In this document: positions 43,230 to 51,619 of the stretch, one piece after another | How positions within the stretch are numbered: position 1 is the first letter of the stretch | Layout: every line of letters begins with the position of its first letter | Assembly (NCBI RefSeq): GCF_030269545.1 | Contig: NZ_BSTN01000017.1 | Span: forward strand, 77,260 to 141,259 | DNA from: Actinomadura sp. NBRC 104425 | GTDB taxonomy: Bacteria > Actinomycetota > Actinomycetes > Streptosporangiales > Streptosporangiaceae | Reading direction: 5' to 3' | DNA: 64,000 nt | Position numbers and translations under genes: made by a program | Notes under the pieces: generated by a model | Databases searched by the model: none | Told to the model about the DNA's origin: nothing | Seen by the model: only the letters and a program-made list of their open reading frames with translations

Positions 43230-44756
43230 TCACTCGGCCGCGTCGGGGTCGCGCACCGCCCCCGCAGTGCCGGGGTGCCCGCGCCGGACGAAGAACCAGC
43301 CGACGAGCAGCGCCGCGGCGATCGCCGGCACGGCCATTACGGTCATGTGCCCGGCCCCGTCCCGGTCGAACCACATCAGCACCACCACCGCCGCCAGGAA
43401 CGCCAGGGTCAGCGGTTGGGTGACCGGCGAGCCGGGCAGCCGGTAGCCGGGCCGCCGCACCCGGCCCTGCCGGGCCCGCCGCACGAACAGCAGGTGCGAC
43501 AGCATGATCATCGCCCAGGTGCCCAGGATGCCGATGGCCGCCAGGTTCAGCACGATCTCGAAGGCCCGCGCCGGCACCCAGTAGTTGAGCGCCACGCCGA
43601 GCACGCAGATCGCCGAGGTCAGCAGGATGCCGCCGTAGGGGACCTGGGAACGGCTCATCGCCATGGTGAAGCGCGGCGCCGACCCGGCCGCGCCCAGCGA
43701 GCGCAGGATCCGCCCCGTGGAGTACAGACCGGAGTTCAGGCTCGACAGCGCCGCGGTCACCACGATCAGATTCATCACGTCGCCCGCCGCGGGCACGCCC
43801 AGCTTCGCCAGCACGGTGACGAACGGGCTCTCGTCGGCCGAGTAGGCGTCCCACGGCAGCAGCATGGCCAGCAGCACCACCGAGCCGACGTAGAACAGCA
43901 GAATCCGCCAGATGATGGAGTTGATGGCCTTGGGCATGACCCGTTCGGGGTTCTCGGTCTCGCCCGCGGCCACGCCGACCAGCTCGGTGGAGGCGTAGGC
44001 GAACACCACGCCCTGGATGACGACCAGCATGGGCAGCACGCCGTGCGGGAACACCCCGCCGTGCTGGAGGATCAGCCCCGGGCCCGAGTCGTGGCCGCCC
44101 ACGTGGTGCCCGGTCACCAGCAGGCCGATGCCGATCAGCATGAACGCCACCAGCGCGCCGACCTTGACGATGGAGAACCAGAACTCCAGCTCACCGAAGA
44201 TCCGCACCGAGATCAGGTTGACGGTGAGCACGACGGCCAGGGCGATCAGCGCGAGCGTCCACTGCGGGATCGCGGTGAAGGCGTCCCAGTAGTGGATGTA
44301 CAGGGCGATGGCGGTGATGTCGACGATGCCGGTGGTCGACCAGTTGAGGAAGTGCATCCACCCGGCGACGTAGGCGCCCTTCTCTCCCATGAACTCCCGC
44401 GAGTAGGACACGAACGACCCCGACGACGGCCGGTACAGCACGAGCTCGCCGAGCGCCCGCACCACCATGAACGCGAAGAACCCGCAGACGGCGTAGGCGA
44501 TGGCCAGGGACGGGCCGGCGCTGGCCAGCCGTCCGCCGGCGCCGAGGAACAGGCCGGTGCCGATGGCCCCGCCGATCGCGATCATGTTGACGTGCCGCGT
44601 CCGCAGGGACTTGCGGTAGCCCAGGTCGCCGGCGTCCACCGGGGCGCCGCTGCGGGGGTGTGCCGCAGCGGTGTCCGACGGGGTGGTGTCCGACGGGGTG
44701 GTGTCCGGCAGAGAGGTGGCGGACGGGATCGCCGTCCGCCGGTCGTTGTCGCTCAC
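43230..44756 (-). CDS. APC-superfamily amino acid permease (AnsP/GabP-like)
   Basis: 508 residues, GTG start, 12 predicted helices. Motifs: RHVNMIAIGGAIGTGLFLGA (helix 1), PSSGSFVSYSREFMGEKGAY and VFAYASTELVGVAAGETENP typical of amino-acid:H+ symporters such as AnsP, GabP or CycA. The N-terminal tail has a short duplicated TPSDT encoded by two perfect 15-bp repeats (44671-44700). Substrate specificity cannot be fixed from sequence. It is upstream of the amidotransferase gene. Confidence 0.85.
   Translation of the reverse strand: MSDNDRRTAIPSATSLPDTTPSDTTPSDTAAAHPRSGAPVDAGDLGYRKSLRTRHVNMIAIGGAIGTGLFLGAGGRLASAGPSLAIAYAVCGFFAFMVVRALGELVLYRPSSGSFVSYSREFMGEKGAYVAGWMHFLNWSTTGIVDITAIALYIHYWDAFTAIPQWTLALIALAVVLTVNLISVRIFGELEFWFSIVKVGALVAFMLIGIGLLVTGHHVGGHDSGPGLILQHGGVFPHGVLPMLVVIQGVVFAYASTELVGVAAGETENPERVMPKAINSIIWRILLFYVGSVVLLAMLLPWDAYSADESPFVTVLAKLGVPAAGDVMNLIVVTAALSSLNSGLYSTGRILRSLGAAGSAPRFTMAMSRSQVPYGGILLTSAICVLGVALNYWVPARAFEIVLNLAAIGILGTWAMIMLSHLLFVRRARQGRVRRPGYRLPGSPVTQPLTLAFLAAVVVLMWFDRDGAGHMTVMAVPAIAAALLVGWFFVRRGHPGTAGAVRDPDAAE
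44671..44700 (-). repeat. 15-bp perfect tandem duplication
   Basis: GTGTCCGACGGGGTG occurs twice directly, with a third degenerate start at 44701. It is in frame within the permease N-terminus. Confidence 0.85.
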
Positions 44757-44907
44757 GCGTCGTTACCGCCTTCCCACGGGTCGTCTGCGCGACAGACCCG
44801 GTGCAGTTTCGGATAAGAGACCCAAACATGTCAAAACGGGTAGCCGAAATGCCGGGAAGGTACGGAAGATCAGTTTTCGGCATGGATCGTCGACCGCGGG
44901 GGCGCCG

Positions 44908-45426
44908 ATGCCCTACGGTCTGGTCATGGCGACGCCCCTGGTGCTGCTCGACGTGGACGGTGTGCTGAACCCCCTGGAGCGGCCCTCCCGCGACTACCGC
45001 GGACACCGCTGCTCGCCCCACGGCGTCACCTACCGGCTCTGGCTCAGCTCGCGTCACGGCCCCATGCTGCGGGACCTCGCCCGCGCCACGGGCGCCGAAC
45101 TGGCATGGGCGAGCTACTGGTGCGATGCGGCCAACGACTGGATCTCCCCCCGGGTGGGGCTGCCGGACCTGCCCTTCGTGCCGATACCGCCGTTCCCCGG
45201 CGCCGGCGACGGCGTCACGCTCGGCTCGTGGAAGGCCCGGCACGTCGCGCGGTGGGCGGAGGGCCGGCCCTTCGTGTGGTTCGAGGACGAGCCGGACGCC
45301 GCCGACTCCGTCGCGGCGGAGCCCGGGGTGGGGGAGCACCTGCTCGTCGCCGTCGACCCGAGGCGGGGGCTCTGCGAGGAGCACATCGACCGGGCCCGCG
45401 ACTGGCTGCGCGCCCTGTCCCGCTGA
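44908..45426 (+). CDS. HAD-like phosphatase-fold protein
   Basis: 172 residues from the ATG at 44908 (or 44926; GGGGG precedes the first). LVLLDVDGVLNPLERPS is a HAD motif I with DxD (DVDGVLN). WASYWCDAANDWISPRVGLP is a motif II-like region, and PFVWFEDEPDAADS looks like motif IV acidic pair. The family is common in actinomycetes as a secondary, often uncharacterised HAD hydrolase. Function unknown. Confidence 0.72.
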   Translation: MPYGLVMATPLVLLDVDGVLNPLERPSRDYRGHRCSPHGVTYRLWLSSRHGPMLRDLARATGAELAWASYWCDAANDWISPRVGLPDLPFVPIPPFPGAGDGVTLGSWKARHVARWAEGRPFVWFEDEPDAADSVAAEPGVGEHLLVAVDPRRGLCEEHIDRARDWLRALSR

Positions 45427-45465
45427 CACCGCCCCGTCCCCGGCGCCACCGGCCCCGGACAGGGC

Positions 45466-45510
45466 GCGAGGCCCCGGCCGGGAGCGCACACGGTGCGGCC
45501 GGGGCCTCGC
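45466..45510. terminator. bidirectional terminator
   Basis: 15-bp perfect stem (45466-45480 with 45496-45510) and 15-base loop between convergent HAD-like and HNH genes. Confidence 0.7.
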
Positions 45511-45520
45511 CCGGGGAGGG

Positions 45521-46162
45521 TCAGCAGGTGTCGAGCAGCCGCGTCAGGGCCGTCTTCTCGGCGCTGTCGACGGAGAGGTCGTAGCGGTACTTCACGTCGA
45601 TCCACGAGCGGGCGTACATGCAGTGGAACGAGGCGAGCGGCGGCGTCCACTCGGCCGGGTCCTTGTCGCCCTTGGCCTGGTTGACGTTGTCGGTGACCGC
45701 CCACAGCTGCGAGCTGGTCAGGTCGTTGGCGAACTGCTGGCGGAGGCTGGTCGTCCAGTTGCTCGCCCCCGACCGCCAGGCCTCGGCCAGCGGCACCATG
45801 TGGTCGATGTCGATGTCGGACGGGTTGCTCCACGTGGCCCCGTCGTAGGGGCTGACCCAGGTGCCCGAGGTGGGGTAGCAGTCCGAGCCGGTCTGGACGT
45901 CGGTGCCGTCCCGCTTGAGCACCTCCTCGCGGGTGTTGCAGGTGCCGGAGACGGTGATCCAGTGGGGGAACTTGTCGCGGCTGTAGCCGCTGGACGACCC
46001 CTCGGCGGCGACGCGCAGCGCCGCCAGGTGCGACGCCGAGGTGCTCTTGTCGGGCGGGAGCGGCGGCGCGGCGAGGGCGGGCGGGGCCGGAACGGCGACG
46101 AACGCGGCGGCCCCGGCCAGGGCGACGGCGGCGGCGGTGACAGCGGGTCTTCTGCGACGCAT
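45521..46162 (-). CDS. secreted HNH (DUF1524) nuclease
   Basis: 213 residues; AGGAGG lies seven bases before the ATG at 46162. Signal peptide RRRRPAVTAAAVALAGAAAF ending ALA-A. Nuclease core: WVSPYDGATWSNPSDIDIDH MVPLAEAW (D-x-DH motif) and LWAVTDNVNQAKGDKDPAEW, then ASFHCMYARSWIDVKYRYDL. This is the common exported actinomycete DNase family related to GmrSD C-termini. It probably degrades extracellular DNA. Confidence 0.87.
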   Translation of the reverse strand: MRRRRPAVTAAAVALAGAAAFVAVPAPPALAAPPLPPDKSTSASHLAALRVAAEGSSSGYSRDKFPHWITVSGTCNTREEVLKRDGTDVQTGSDCYPTSGTWVSPYDGATWSNPSDIDIDHMVPLAEAWRSGASNWTTSLRQQFANDLTSSQLWAVTDNVNQAKGDKDPAEWTPPLASFHCMYARSWIDVKYRYDLSVDSAEKTALTRLLDTC

Positions 46163-46503
46163 GGGGTTCCTCCTGGCATCAGTGACTGGAGTCACCCCTA
46201 GTGTTAATTAAGGCGATAAAACAGGGATTGTCTGATTGGTAACGAGCCGGACGGTGATCCGGTGACAGTCCGCCATTGACATCAAGCGGAGGAAATGTTC
46301 GCTCCGCACCCCCGGGCGGATGTCCAGGTGTGGTCGGATATGTCGCCGTGCGCGGTTCAGGTACGGCACTGCGGGCATTCGTCCGGCTGCCATGCGTCCG
46401 GGTGCCATTCGTCCAAGACGCCGCGCCCGCCGCGTCCCTAACCTCCGTGTCGCCTACCCGACCTGGGTGAAGACAAGGTCACCGGAGGACAAAGGAGATG
46501 ACC
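46163..46503. other. divergent intergenic region
   Basis: 340 bases. AT-rich tract at 46200-46245 (gtgttaattaaggcgataaa) is the likely promoter of the secreted nuclease. AAAGGAG at 46491-46497 is the site of the methyltransferase gene. Nothing else is recognised. Confidence 0.35.
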
Positions 46504-47532
46504 ATGACGCGATCGCCGCTGCTTGACACGGCGTTCGGATTCATGCCCGCGCAGATCGTCTACACGGCCGTCGAACTGGGCCTGGCCGACGCGCTCGCCG
46601 ACGGCCCCCGCACCGCCGGGGAGCTCGCCGAGCGCACCGGCACGCACGCCCCGTCGCTGCTGCGGCTGCTGCGCGCGCTCACCGTGCTCGGCGCCGTGCG
46701 GCAGCAGGAACCGGACCTGTTCGCCCTGACGGACGAGGGCCGGCGGCTGCGCCGCGACGTACCCGACTCCATTCGAGGCATGGTCGGCCTGTTCTGCGCC
46801 CCCGAGGTGTGGCGGTGCTGGGGGCAGCTGCCCGAGGCCGTGCGCACCGGCGAGTACGTCTGGGAGCAGGTGACCGGCGAGACCACCTTCGAGTACTTCG
46901 CGCGCAACCCCGAACTGTCGGCGACGTTCAACGCGGCCATGGCCGAGGCCACCCGCAACGTCGCCCCCGCCCTCGTCAAGGCCCACGACTTCGGCCGCTA
47001 CCGCACGATCGCCGACCTCGGCGGCGGCAACGGCACGCTCCTGGCCGCGATCCTCAGCGCCGTGCCCGGCCCCAAAGGCGTGCTGTTCGACCTGCCCGCG
47101 GCGCTGGAGCACGCCGGGCGCACCCTGGAGGAGGCGGGCGTCGCCGACCGCTGCGAGGTCGTCGCGGGCGACTTCTTCCAGGCCGTCCCCGAAGGCGCCG
47201 ACGCCTACGTCATCAAGAGCGTGATCCACGACTGGGACGACGAGAAGGCCGCCGCCCTCCTGCGCACCTGCCGCGCCGCGATGACGCCCGCGGCGCGCGT
47301 GCTGATCGTGGAGCCGGTCCTGCCGCCCCTGGTCACGCCCGAGCTGCACGCGGCGCTCATGAGCGACGTGAACATGCTCCTCACCACCGGCGGCCGGGAG
47401 CGCACCGAGGCCGAGTTCCGCGACCTGCTCGCCTCGGCCGGGCTGGCGACGGTGTCGGTGTCCGGCCCGCTGGGGCACGCCGGCTACCGGATCATCGAGG
47501 CGGCCCCGGCCGACCCGGCCCCGCGGCCGTGA
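46504..47532 (+). CDS. AdoMet-dependent O-methyltransferase, plant/polyketide type
   Basis: 342 residues. Two in-frame ATGs exist; AAAGGAG abuts the first (46498) and is correctly spaced from the second (46504), so the latter is chosen. N-terminal dimerisation/HTH part: QIVYTAVELGLADALADGPR. AdoMet site: ADLGGGNGTLLAAILSAVPG. Catalytic region: IKSVIHDWDDEKAAALLRTC and a later RVLIVEPVLPP. The His in IHDW is the usual general base. It acts on a phenolic small molecule. No biosynthetic cluster surrounds it, so the substrate is open. Confidence 0.85.
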   Translation: MTRSPLLDTAFGFMPAQIVYTAVELGLADALADGPRTAGELAERTGTHAPSLLRLLRALTVLGAVRQQEPDLFALTDEGRRLRRDVPDSIRGMVGLFCAPEVWRCWGQLPEAVRTGEYVWEQVTGETTFEYFARNPELSATFNAAMAEATRNVAPALVKAHDFGRYRTIADLGGGNGTLLAAILSAVPGPKGVLFDLPAALEHAGRTLEEAGVADRCEVVAGDFFQAVPEGADAYVIKSVIHDWDDEKAAALLRTCRAAMTPAARVLIVEPVLPPLVTPELHAALMSDVNMLLTTGGRERTEAEFRDLLASAGLATVSVSGPLGHAGYRIIEAAPADPAPRP

Positions 47533-47535
47533 CGG

Positions 47536-48162
47536 TCAGGTGCGGGTCCAGTCGGGCTGGATGAGTCCCGCGACCCGCACCTGCCGCCCCAGCAGCACCA
47601 CCTCGCGGAACTGCCAGAGCATCGCCCCGGTCGGCGCGTGCACGATCCACTCGGGCCCCAGGCGCATCTGCAGCAGATGCCCGCCGTCCAACTGGGGGAC
47701 CCAGCGCGGCGTGTCTTCGGCGGCCAGCCTCCGCAGCGTCACCAGGTGGACCGAGTGCACCTCGCGAGGGTCGGGATGCAGCGGGCCCGGGGAGTCCAGG
47801 GCCACGACGACGGGCGTGATGGCGAACCCGGACGCCGCCGGGAAGTCGTCCAACCGGCCCAGCACGTCCCCGGGCCCGGCCTGCAGACCGACCTCCTCGC
47901 GCAGCTCCCGCAACGCCGCCTCCACCGGGGTCTCGCCCTCGTCCACGCCTCCCCCCGGCAGCCCCCACTGGCCCGCGTTGCGCCCCCGGTAGGCGCGCCT
48001 GATCAGCACCACCGACGGGGCGCCGTCGTGCTGCAGCACGCACACCACCACCCCGGCGCGCCGCATCCCGGGGGAGTCGGCGACCGTGGTGTGGGAGAAG
48101 CCCCGCAGCCGCAGCGCGGCGCTCTCCCGGAAGGCCGCCAGGTCGCCGAGTGCATCGCTCAT
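47536..48162 (-). CDS. NUDIX hydrolase
   Basis: 208 residues from the ATG at 48162. The Nudix box GGGVDEGETPVEAALRELRE is followed by EVGL (consensus GX5EX7REUXEEXGU, all key residues present). Sides: GVVVCVLQHDGAPSVVLIRR upstream and EVHSVHLVTLRRLAAEDTPR downstream. It may hydrolyse nucleoside diphosphate derivatives. Its stop is three bases from that of the convergent O-methyltransferase gene. Confidence 0.85.
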   Translation of the reverse strand: MSDALGDLAAFRESAALRLRGFSHTTVADSPGMRRAGVVVCVLQHDGAPSVVLIRRAYRGRNAGQWGLPGGGVDEGETPVEAALRELREEVGLQAGPGDVLGRLDDFPAASGFAITPVVVALDSPGPLHPDPREVHSVHLVTLRRLAAEDTPRWVPQLDGGHLLQMRLGPEWIVHAPTGAMLWQFREVVLLGRQVRVAGLIQPDWTRT

Positions 48163-48267
48163 GTCCCGATCGTGCCAGGCGGCCCGCACTCGGCGACAGC
48201 GCGGCCGCGGGCGGTGCGCGGCGTCGCCGAGTCGGCGCCGCGCCGCGGCCCCACTAGGCTTGGAGGC

Positions 48268-49674
48268 ATGTCTTCCGCCTCTTCGATCCGCGTCCGCTTC
48301 GCACCGTCGCCCACCGGCATGTTCCACGTGGGCGGGGCCCGCTCCGCACTGTTCAACTGGGTGATGGCCAAACAGTCGGGCGGAACGCTGGTGCTGCGGA
48401 TCGAGGACACCGACGCCTCCCGCAACAAGCCCGAATGGACCGAGGGCATCATCCGCGCCCTGGCCTGGCTGGGCATCGACGGCGAGGAGTACGAGGGCCC
48501 CTACTTCCAGTCCGCCAACGCCGACAAGCACCGCGAGGCCGCCGCCCGGCTGCGCGAGCAGGGCCGCGCCTACTACTGCGACTGCACCCGCGAGGACGTC
48601 GTGGCCCGCACCGGCGACCAGCACCGCGGCTACGACGGGCACTGCCGCGACCGCGGGCTGGAGCCCGGGCCGGGGCGGGCGCTGCGCTTCCGCACCCCCG
48701 ACGAGGGCCAGACCGCCGTCGTCGACCTGCTGCGCGGCAAGCCCGAGTTCGACAACGCCAAACTGGAGGACTTCGTCATCGCCCGCGCCGACGGGTCGGT
48801 GACGTTCCTGCTGGCCAACGCCGTCGACGACATCAGCCAGGGCATCACCCACGTGGTGCGCGGCGAGGAGCACCTGCCCAACGCCCCCAAGCAGCAGCTG
48901 CTGTGGGAGGCGCTGGGCGCCGAGCCGCCGGTGTGGGCGCACGTCCCGGTGATCGTCAACGAGAAGCGGCAGAAGCTGTCCAAGCGGCGCGACAAGGTCG
49001 CCCTGGAGGACTACCGCGCCGAGGGCTACCTGGCCGAGGCGATGCGCAACTACCTGATGCTGCTGGGCTGGGCGCCGTCCGGCGACCGCGAGATCGTCCC
49101 CTGGGAGGAGATCGTCGCGGAGTTCCGGATCGAGGACGTCAACACCTCCCCGGCGTTCTTCGACGTCAAGAAGCTGCGGGCGTTCAACGGCGAGTACATC
49201 CGCGCGCTGCCGGCCGACCGGTTCGCCGCCGAGTGCCGCCCGTACCTGGAGGACGCCCCGTTCGAGGCCGACCCGGAGGTGTTCGCCAAACTCGCGCCGC
49301 TGGCCCAGACCCGGGTGGCGGTCCTGTCGGAGATCGTGCCCATGGTCGACTTCGCGTTCCTGGACGAACCGGTGTTCGACGCGGCGTCCTGGAACAAGGC
49401 GATGAAGGGCCCGGCCGCCGACATCCTCGCCGCCGCCGAGGAGGCCTACCGCGACGCGCCCTGGGAGACCGACGAGCTCAAGAGCCGCCTGGAGCAGGTC
49501 GGCGCCGCGCACGGCCTCAAGCTCGGCAAGGCGCAGGCGCCCGTCCGCGTCGCCGTCACCGGCCGCACCGTGGGCCTGCCGCTGTTCGAGTCCCTGGAGG
49601 CCCTCGGCCGCGAGCGCACCCTCGCCCGCATCGCCGCCGCCCGCGCCCGGCTGGCCGCCGCATCCGGCGAGTAG
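48268..49674 (+). CDS. gltX: glutamyl-tRNA synthetase
   Basis: 468 residues. Class I aminoacyl-tRNA synthetase attaching Glu to tRNA-Glu and, in actinobacteria, probably also to tRNA-Gln for later amidation. HIGH motif: RFAPSPTGMFHVGGARSALF. KMSKS motif: KLSKRRDKVALEDYRAEGYL. Glu-binding and catalytic parts are intact (LVLRIEDTDASRNKPEWTEG). Length matches bacterial GluRS. Start ATG follows GGAGG with a short spacer. The HIGH motif is given as HVGG, a normal variant. Confidence 0.95.
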   Translation: MSSASSIRVRFAPSPTGMFHVGGARSALFNWVMAKQSGGTLVLRIEDTDASRNKPEWTEGIIRALAWLGIDGEEYEGPYFQSANADKHREAAARLREQGRAYYCDCTREDVVARTGDQHRGYDGHCRDRGLEPGPGRALRFRTPDEGQTAVVDLLRGKPEFDNAKLEDFVIARADGSVTFLLANAVDDISQGITHVVRGEEHLPNAPKQQLLWEALGAEPPVWAHVPVIVNEKRQKLSKRRDKVALEDYRAEGYLAEAMRNYLMLLGWAPSGDREIVPWEEIVAEFRIEDVNTSPAFFDVKKLRAFNGEYIRALPADRFAAECRPYLEDAPFEADPEVFAKLAPLAQTRVAVLSEIVPMVDFAFLDEPVFDAASWNKAMKGPAADILAAAEEAYRDAPWETDELKSRLEQVGAAHGLKLGKAQAPVRVAVTGRTVGLPLFESLEALGRERTLARIAAARARLAAASGE

Positions 49675-49695
49675 CCCCGCGCCCCGGCGCCGGGG

Positions 49696-50706
49696 TCAGC
49701 GGAAGGTGATCGAACCCGGGAAGTGGCCGGACGCGCAGACGAAGTCGAGCCGTCCGGCCCCGGGCGTGCCCAGGTCGACCCGCGTGTCGCCGCTGACGGG
49801 GAGCACGATGTCCACGTCGCGGGAGGGGATGGTGAACGCGCGGGTGTGACCGCGCGTGCCGGAGGTGCGCAGGACGAGCACGGTGGGCACCCCGGCGCGG
49901 GCCGTCACCAGGGCGGGGCGGTAGCCGCGGTCGAGCGCCCAGATGGTGACGGTCTGGCGGCCGGAGGCGTCCACGTGCACCGCGGACGCGGCGGCCGCGG
50001 CCGTGCCGCCGCCCCCGCCCGCGGGCATCCACCCGCCCAGGCGCAGCCCGGACAGCAGCGTCCAGCCCGCGGCGGCCAGCAGCACCACCGCCACCAGCGG
50101 GGTCAGGCGGCCGCGCAGCCGGCCGAGCGTGACGCCCACCAGGCCGAACACCGGCGCGCCGCCGGCCGCGAAGCCGGCCATCACGGCGGCGCCGCCGACG
50201 GGGGAGCGGGACGCGACCGCCATCAGCTCGGCCGACAGGGTCAGGCCGCACGGCAGCAGCACGGTGGCCGCACCTAACAGCACCGTCCGCCGCCCTGCGC
50301 CCCGCAGCCGTGCGGCGGTGCCCGGGGAGCGGGGGGTGTGGCAGGGCGGCCCGTCCGCGTCGGCGGCGGTGGAGGTGTGGCAGGTGCTGCGGTGGAGGAG
50401 GCGCCGCGCCGGGCGGACTCCGAGCAGGTCGAGGGCGAACAGCAGCAGCACCGCCGCCGCCAGGGCCAGCAGCGCGCCGCGCACGCGGGGGCCGGGCTGG
50501 ACGGCGCCGCCGACCACGCCCAGGGCGGCCCCCACACAGGTGTGGGCGACGAGCCGGGCGGTCAGGAACGCGGCAACGGGCCCGGACGGCCGTTCGGCGT
50601 CGCGAACCGCCCCCGCCAGCAGGCCGAGCTGCACGGCCGCACAGGTGGTGAGCCCCGCCAGCAGGCCGGTGGCGGCGCCGGCGGCGAAGAGCGCGGGAGC
50701 ATCCAT
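49696..50706 (-). CDS. TauE/SafE-like membrane protein fused to a C-terminal cupredoxin-like domain
   Basis: 336 residues. GGAGGAG is spaced six bases from the ATG at 50706 and abuts the one at 50712, so the former is chosen. Six to seven helices resembling the sulfite/heavy-metal exporter family with internal CHTSTAADADGPPCHT Cys/His motif. The last ~90 residues (TVTIWALDRGYRPALVTARA, then HTRAFTIPSRDVDIVLPVSG and DFVCASGHFPGSITFR) look like an EfeO/cupredoxin fold with a Cys-Met-less copper site. The fusion suggests copper or other metal export. It is convergent with gltX. Confidence 0.7.
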   Translation of the reverse strand: MDAPALFAAGAATGLLAGLTTCAAVQLGLLAGAVRDAERPSGPVAAFLTARLVAHTCVGAALGVVGGAVQPGPRVRGALLALAAAVLLLFALDLLGVRPARRLLHRSTCHTSTAADADGPPCHTPRSPGTAARLRGAGRRTVLLGAATVLLPCGLTLSAELMAVASRSPVGGAAVMAGFAAGGAPVFGLVGVTLGRLRGRLTPLVAVVLLAAAGWTLLSGLRLGGWMPAGGGGGTAAAAASAVHVDASGRQTVTIWALDRGYRPALVTARAGVPTVLVLRTSGTRGHTRAFTIPSRDVDIVLPVSGDTRVDLGTPGAGRLDFVCASGHFPGSITFR

Positions 50707-50846
50707 GGTCATCTCCTCCCGCAGCCGTACCGTCCCCGGCAGCGGCCGTCACCAAGCCTGGCCCGGAGGGCACCTGTCGGTGGCGGGAAGGACAGACAAC
50801 ACGCGCCGCCGCGAAGCCCGCGCACGGGGGCGGCCAGGAGAGGGGG

Positions 50847-51473
50847 CTAGGGGGCGGCCTCCCCGGGGCCGTCGAGGACGGAGCGGAGATCGGCGAAACG
50901 CCGTTCGAGCTCGGCGAAGTCGGCCCGCGCGTTCTGCGGCAGCCGCTTGCCCACGACCTCCAGCTGGTCCTGGACGGCCACGACCCGCTCGGCGACGCGC
51001 TCGGGACGGGCCCGCAGCAGGTCGGCCTGCTCGCGCAGCTTCGCGGCCTGCTCGCGCAGCAGCGCCGTCTGCTCCCGCAGCTGCTTGTTCTTGTTGTGCA
51101 GCTCCACGAACACCGACACCTTGGCGCGCAGCACCCACGGGTCGAACGGCTTGGAGATGAAGTCCACCGCCCCGGCGGCGTAGCCGCGGAATGCGTAGTC
51201 CGGGTCGCTGTCGACCGCGGTGAGAAAGATGATCGGCACGTCGCGGGTCTTCTTGCGGCGCTTGATGTCGCGGGCGGTCTCGAAGCCGTCCATGCCGGGC
51301 ATCACCACGTCCAGCAGGATCACCGCGTACTCGTCGGTCAGCAGCGCCTTGAGCGCCTCCTCGCCGGAGCGGGCCCGCACCAGGTCCTGGTCGAGGGAGC
51401 TGAGAATGGCCTCCAGCGCGATCAGGTTCTCCTCGCGGTCGTCCACGAGCAGGATCTTCGCCTTGTCGTCCAC
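50847..51473 (-). CDS. osaB: response regulator with receiver and coiled coil (OsaB-like)
   Basis: 208 residues, GTG start. Receiver domain at 1-120: KILLVDDREENLIALEAILS, phosphoacceptor in VILLDVVMPGMDG (about D54), IIFLTAVDSDPDYAFRGYAA and K in FISKPFD. There is no DNA-binding output; the rest is a coiled coil (NKQLREQTALLREQAAKLRE). Streptomyces OsaB has this receiver plus coiled-coil form, is encoded beside the hybrid kinase OsaA and is needed for osmotic adaptation. Gene order matches here. It lies 146 bases downstream of osaA. Confidence 0.8.
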   Translation of the reverse strand: MDDKAKILLVDDREENLIALEAILSSLDQDLVRARSGEEALKALLTDEYAVILLDVVMPGMDGFETARDIKRRKKTRDVPIIFLTAVDSDPDYAFRGYAAGAVDFISKPFDPWVLRAKVSVFVELHNKNKQLREQTALLREQAAKLREQADLLRARPERVAERVVAVQDQLEVVGKRLPQNARADFAELERRFADLRSVLDGPGEAAP

Positions 51474-51619
51474 GCGTGGCCCCTCTCCTCCGATTCGAAC
51501 CCCCGGCCGCCGGGGCGCGCCGCCCCGGTCACGCAGCCGGCCGCCGGCGGTGCCCCACCGCGCCGCCCCGATCATCCCACGGGGCCGGCGCCCCCTCGGC
51601 GGACATGTTCTCGCGCCGG

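Noticed and set aside
51485..51520. tRNA-like GGTTCGAATC sequence on the minus strand
   Set aside because: The flanks do not form a T-arm, and no acceptor, D or anticodon arms lie at the right distance.
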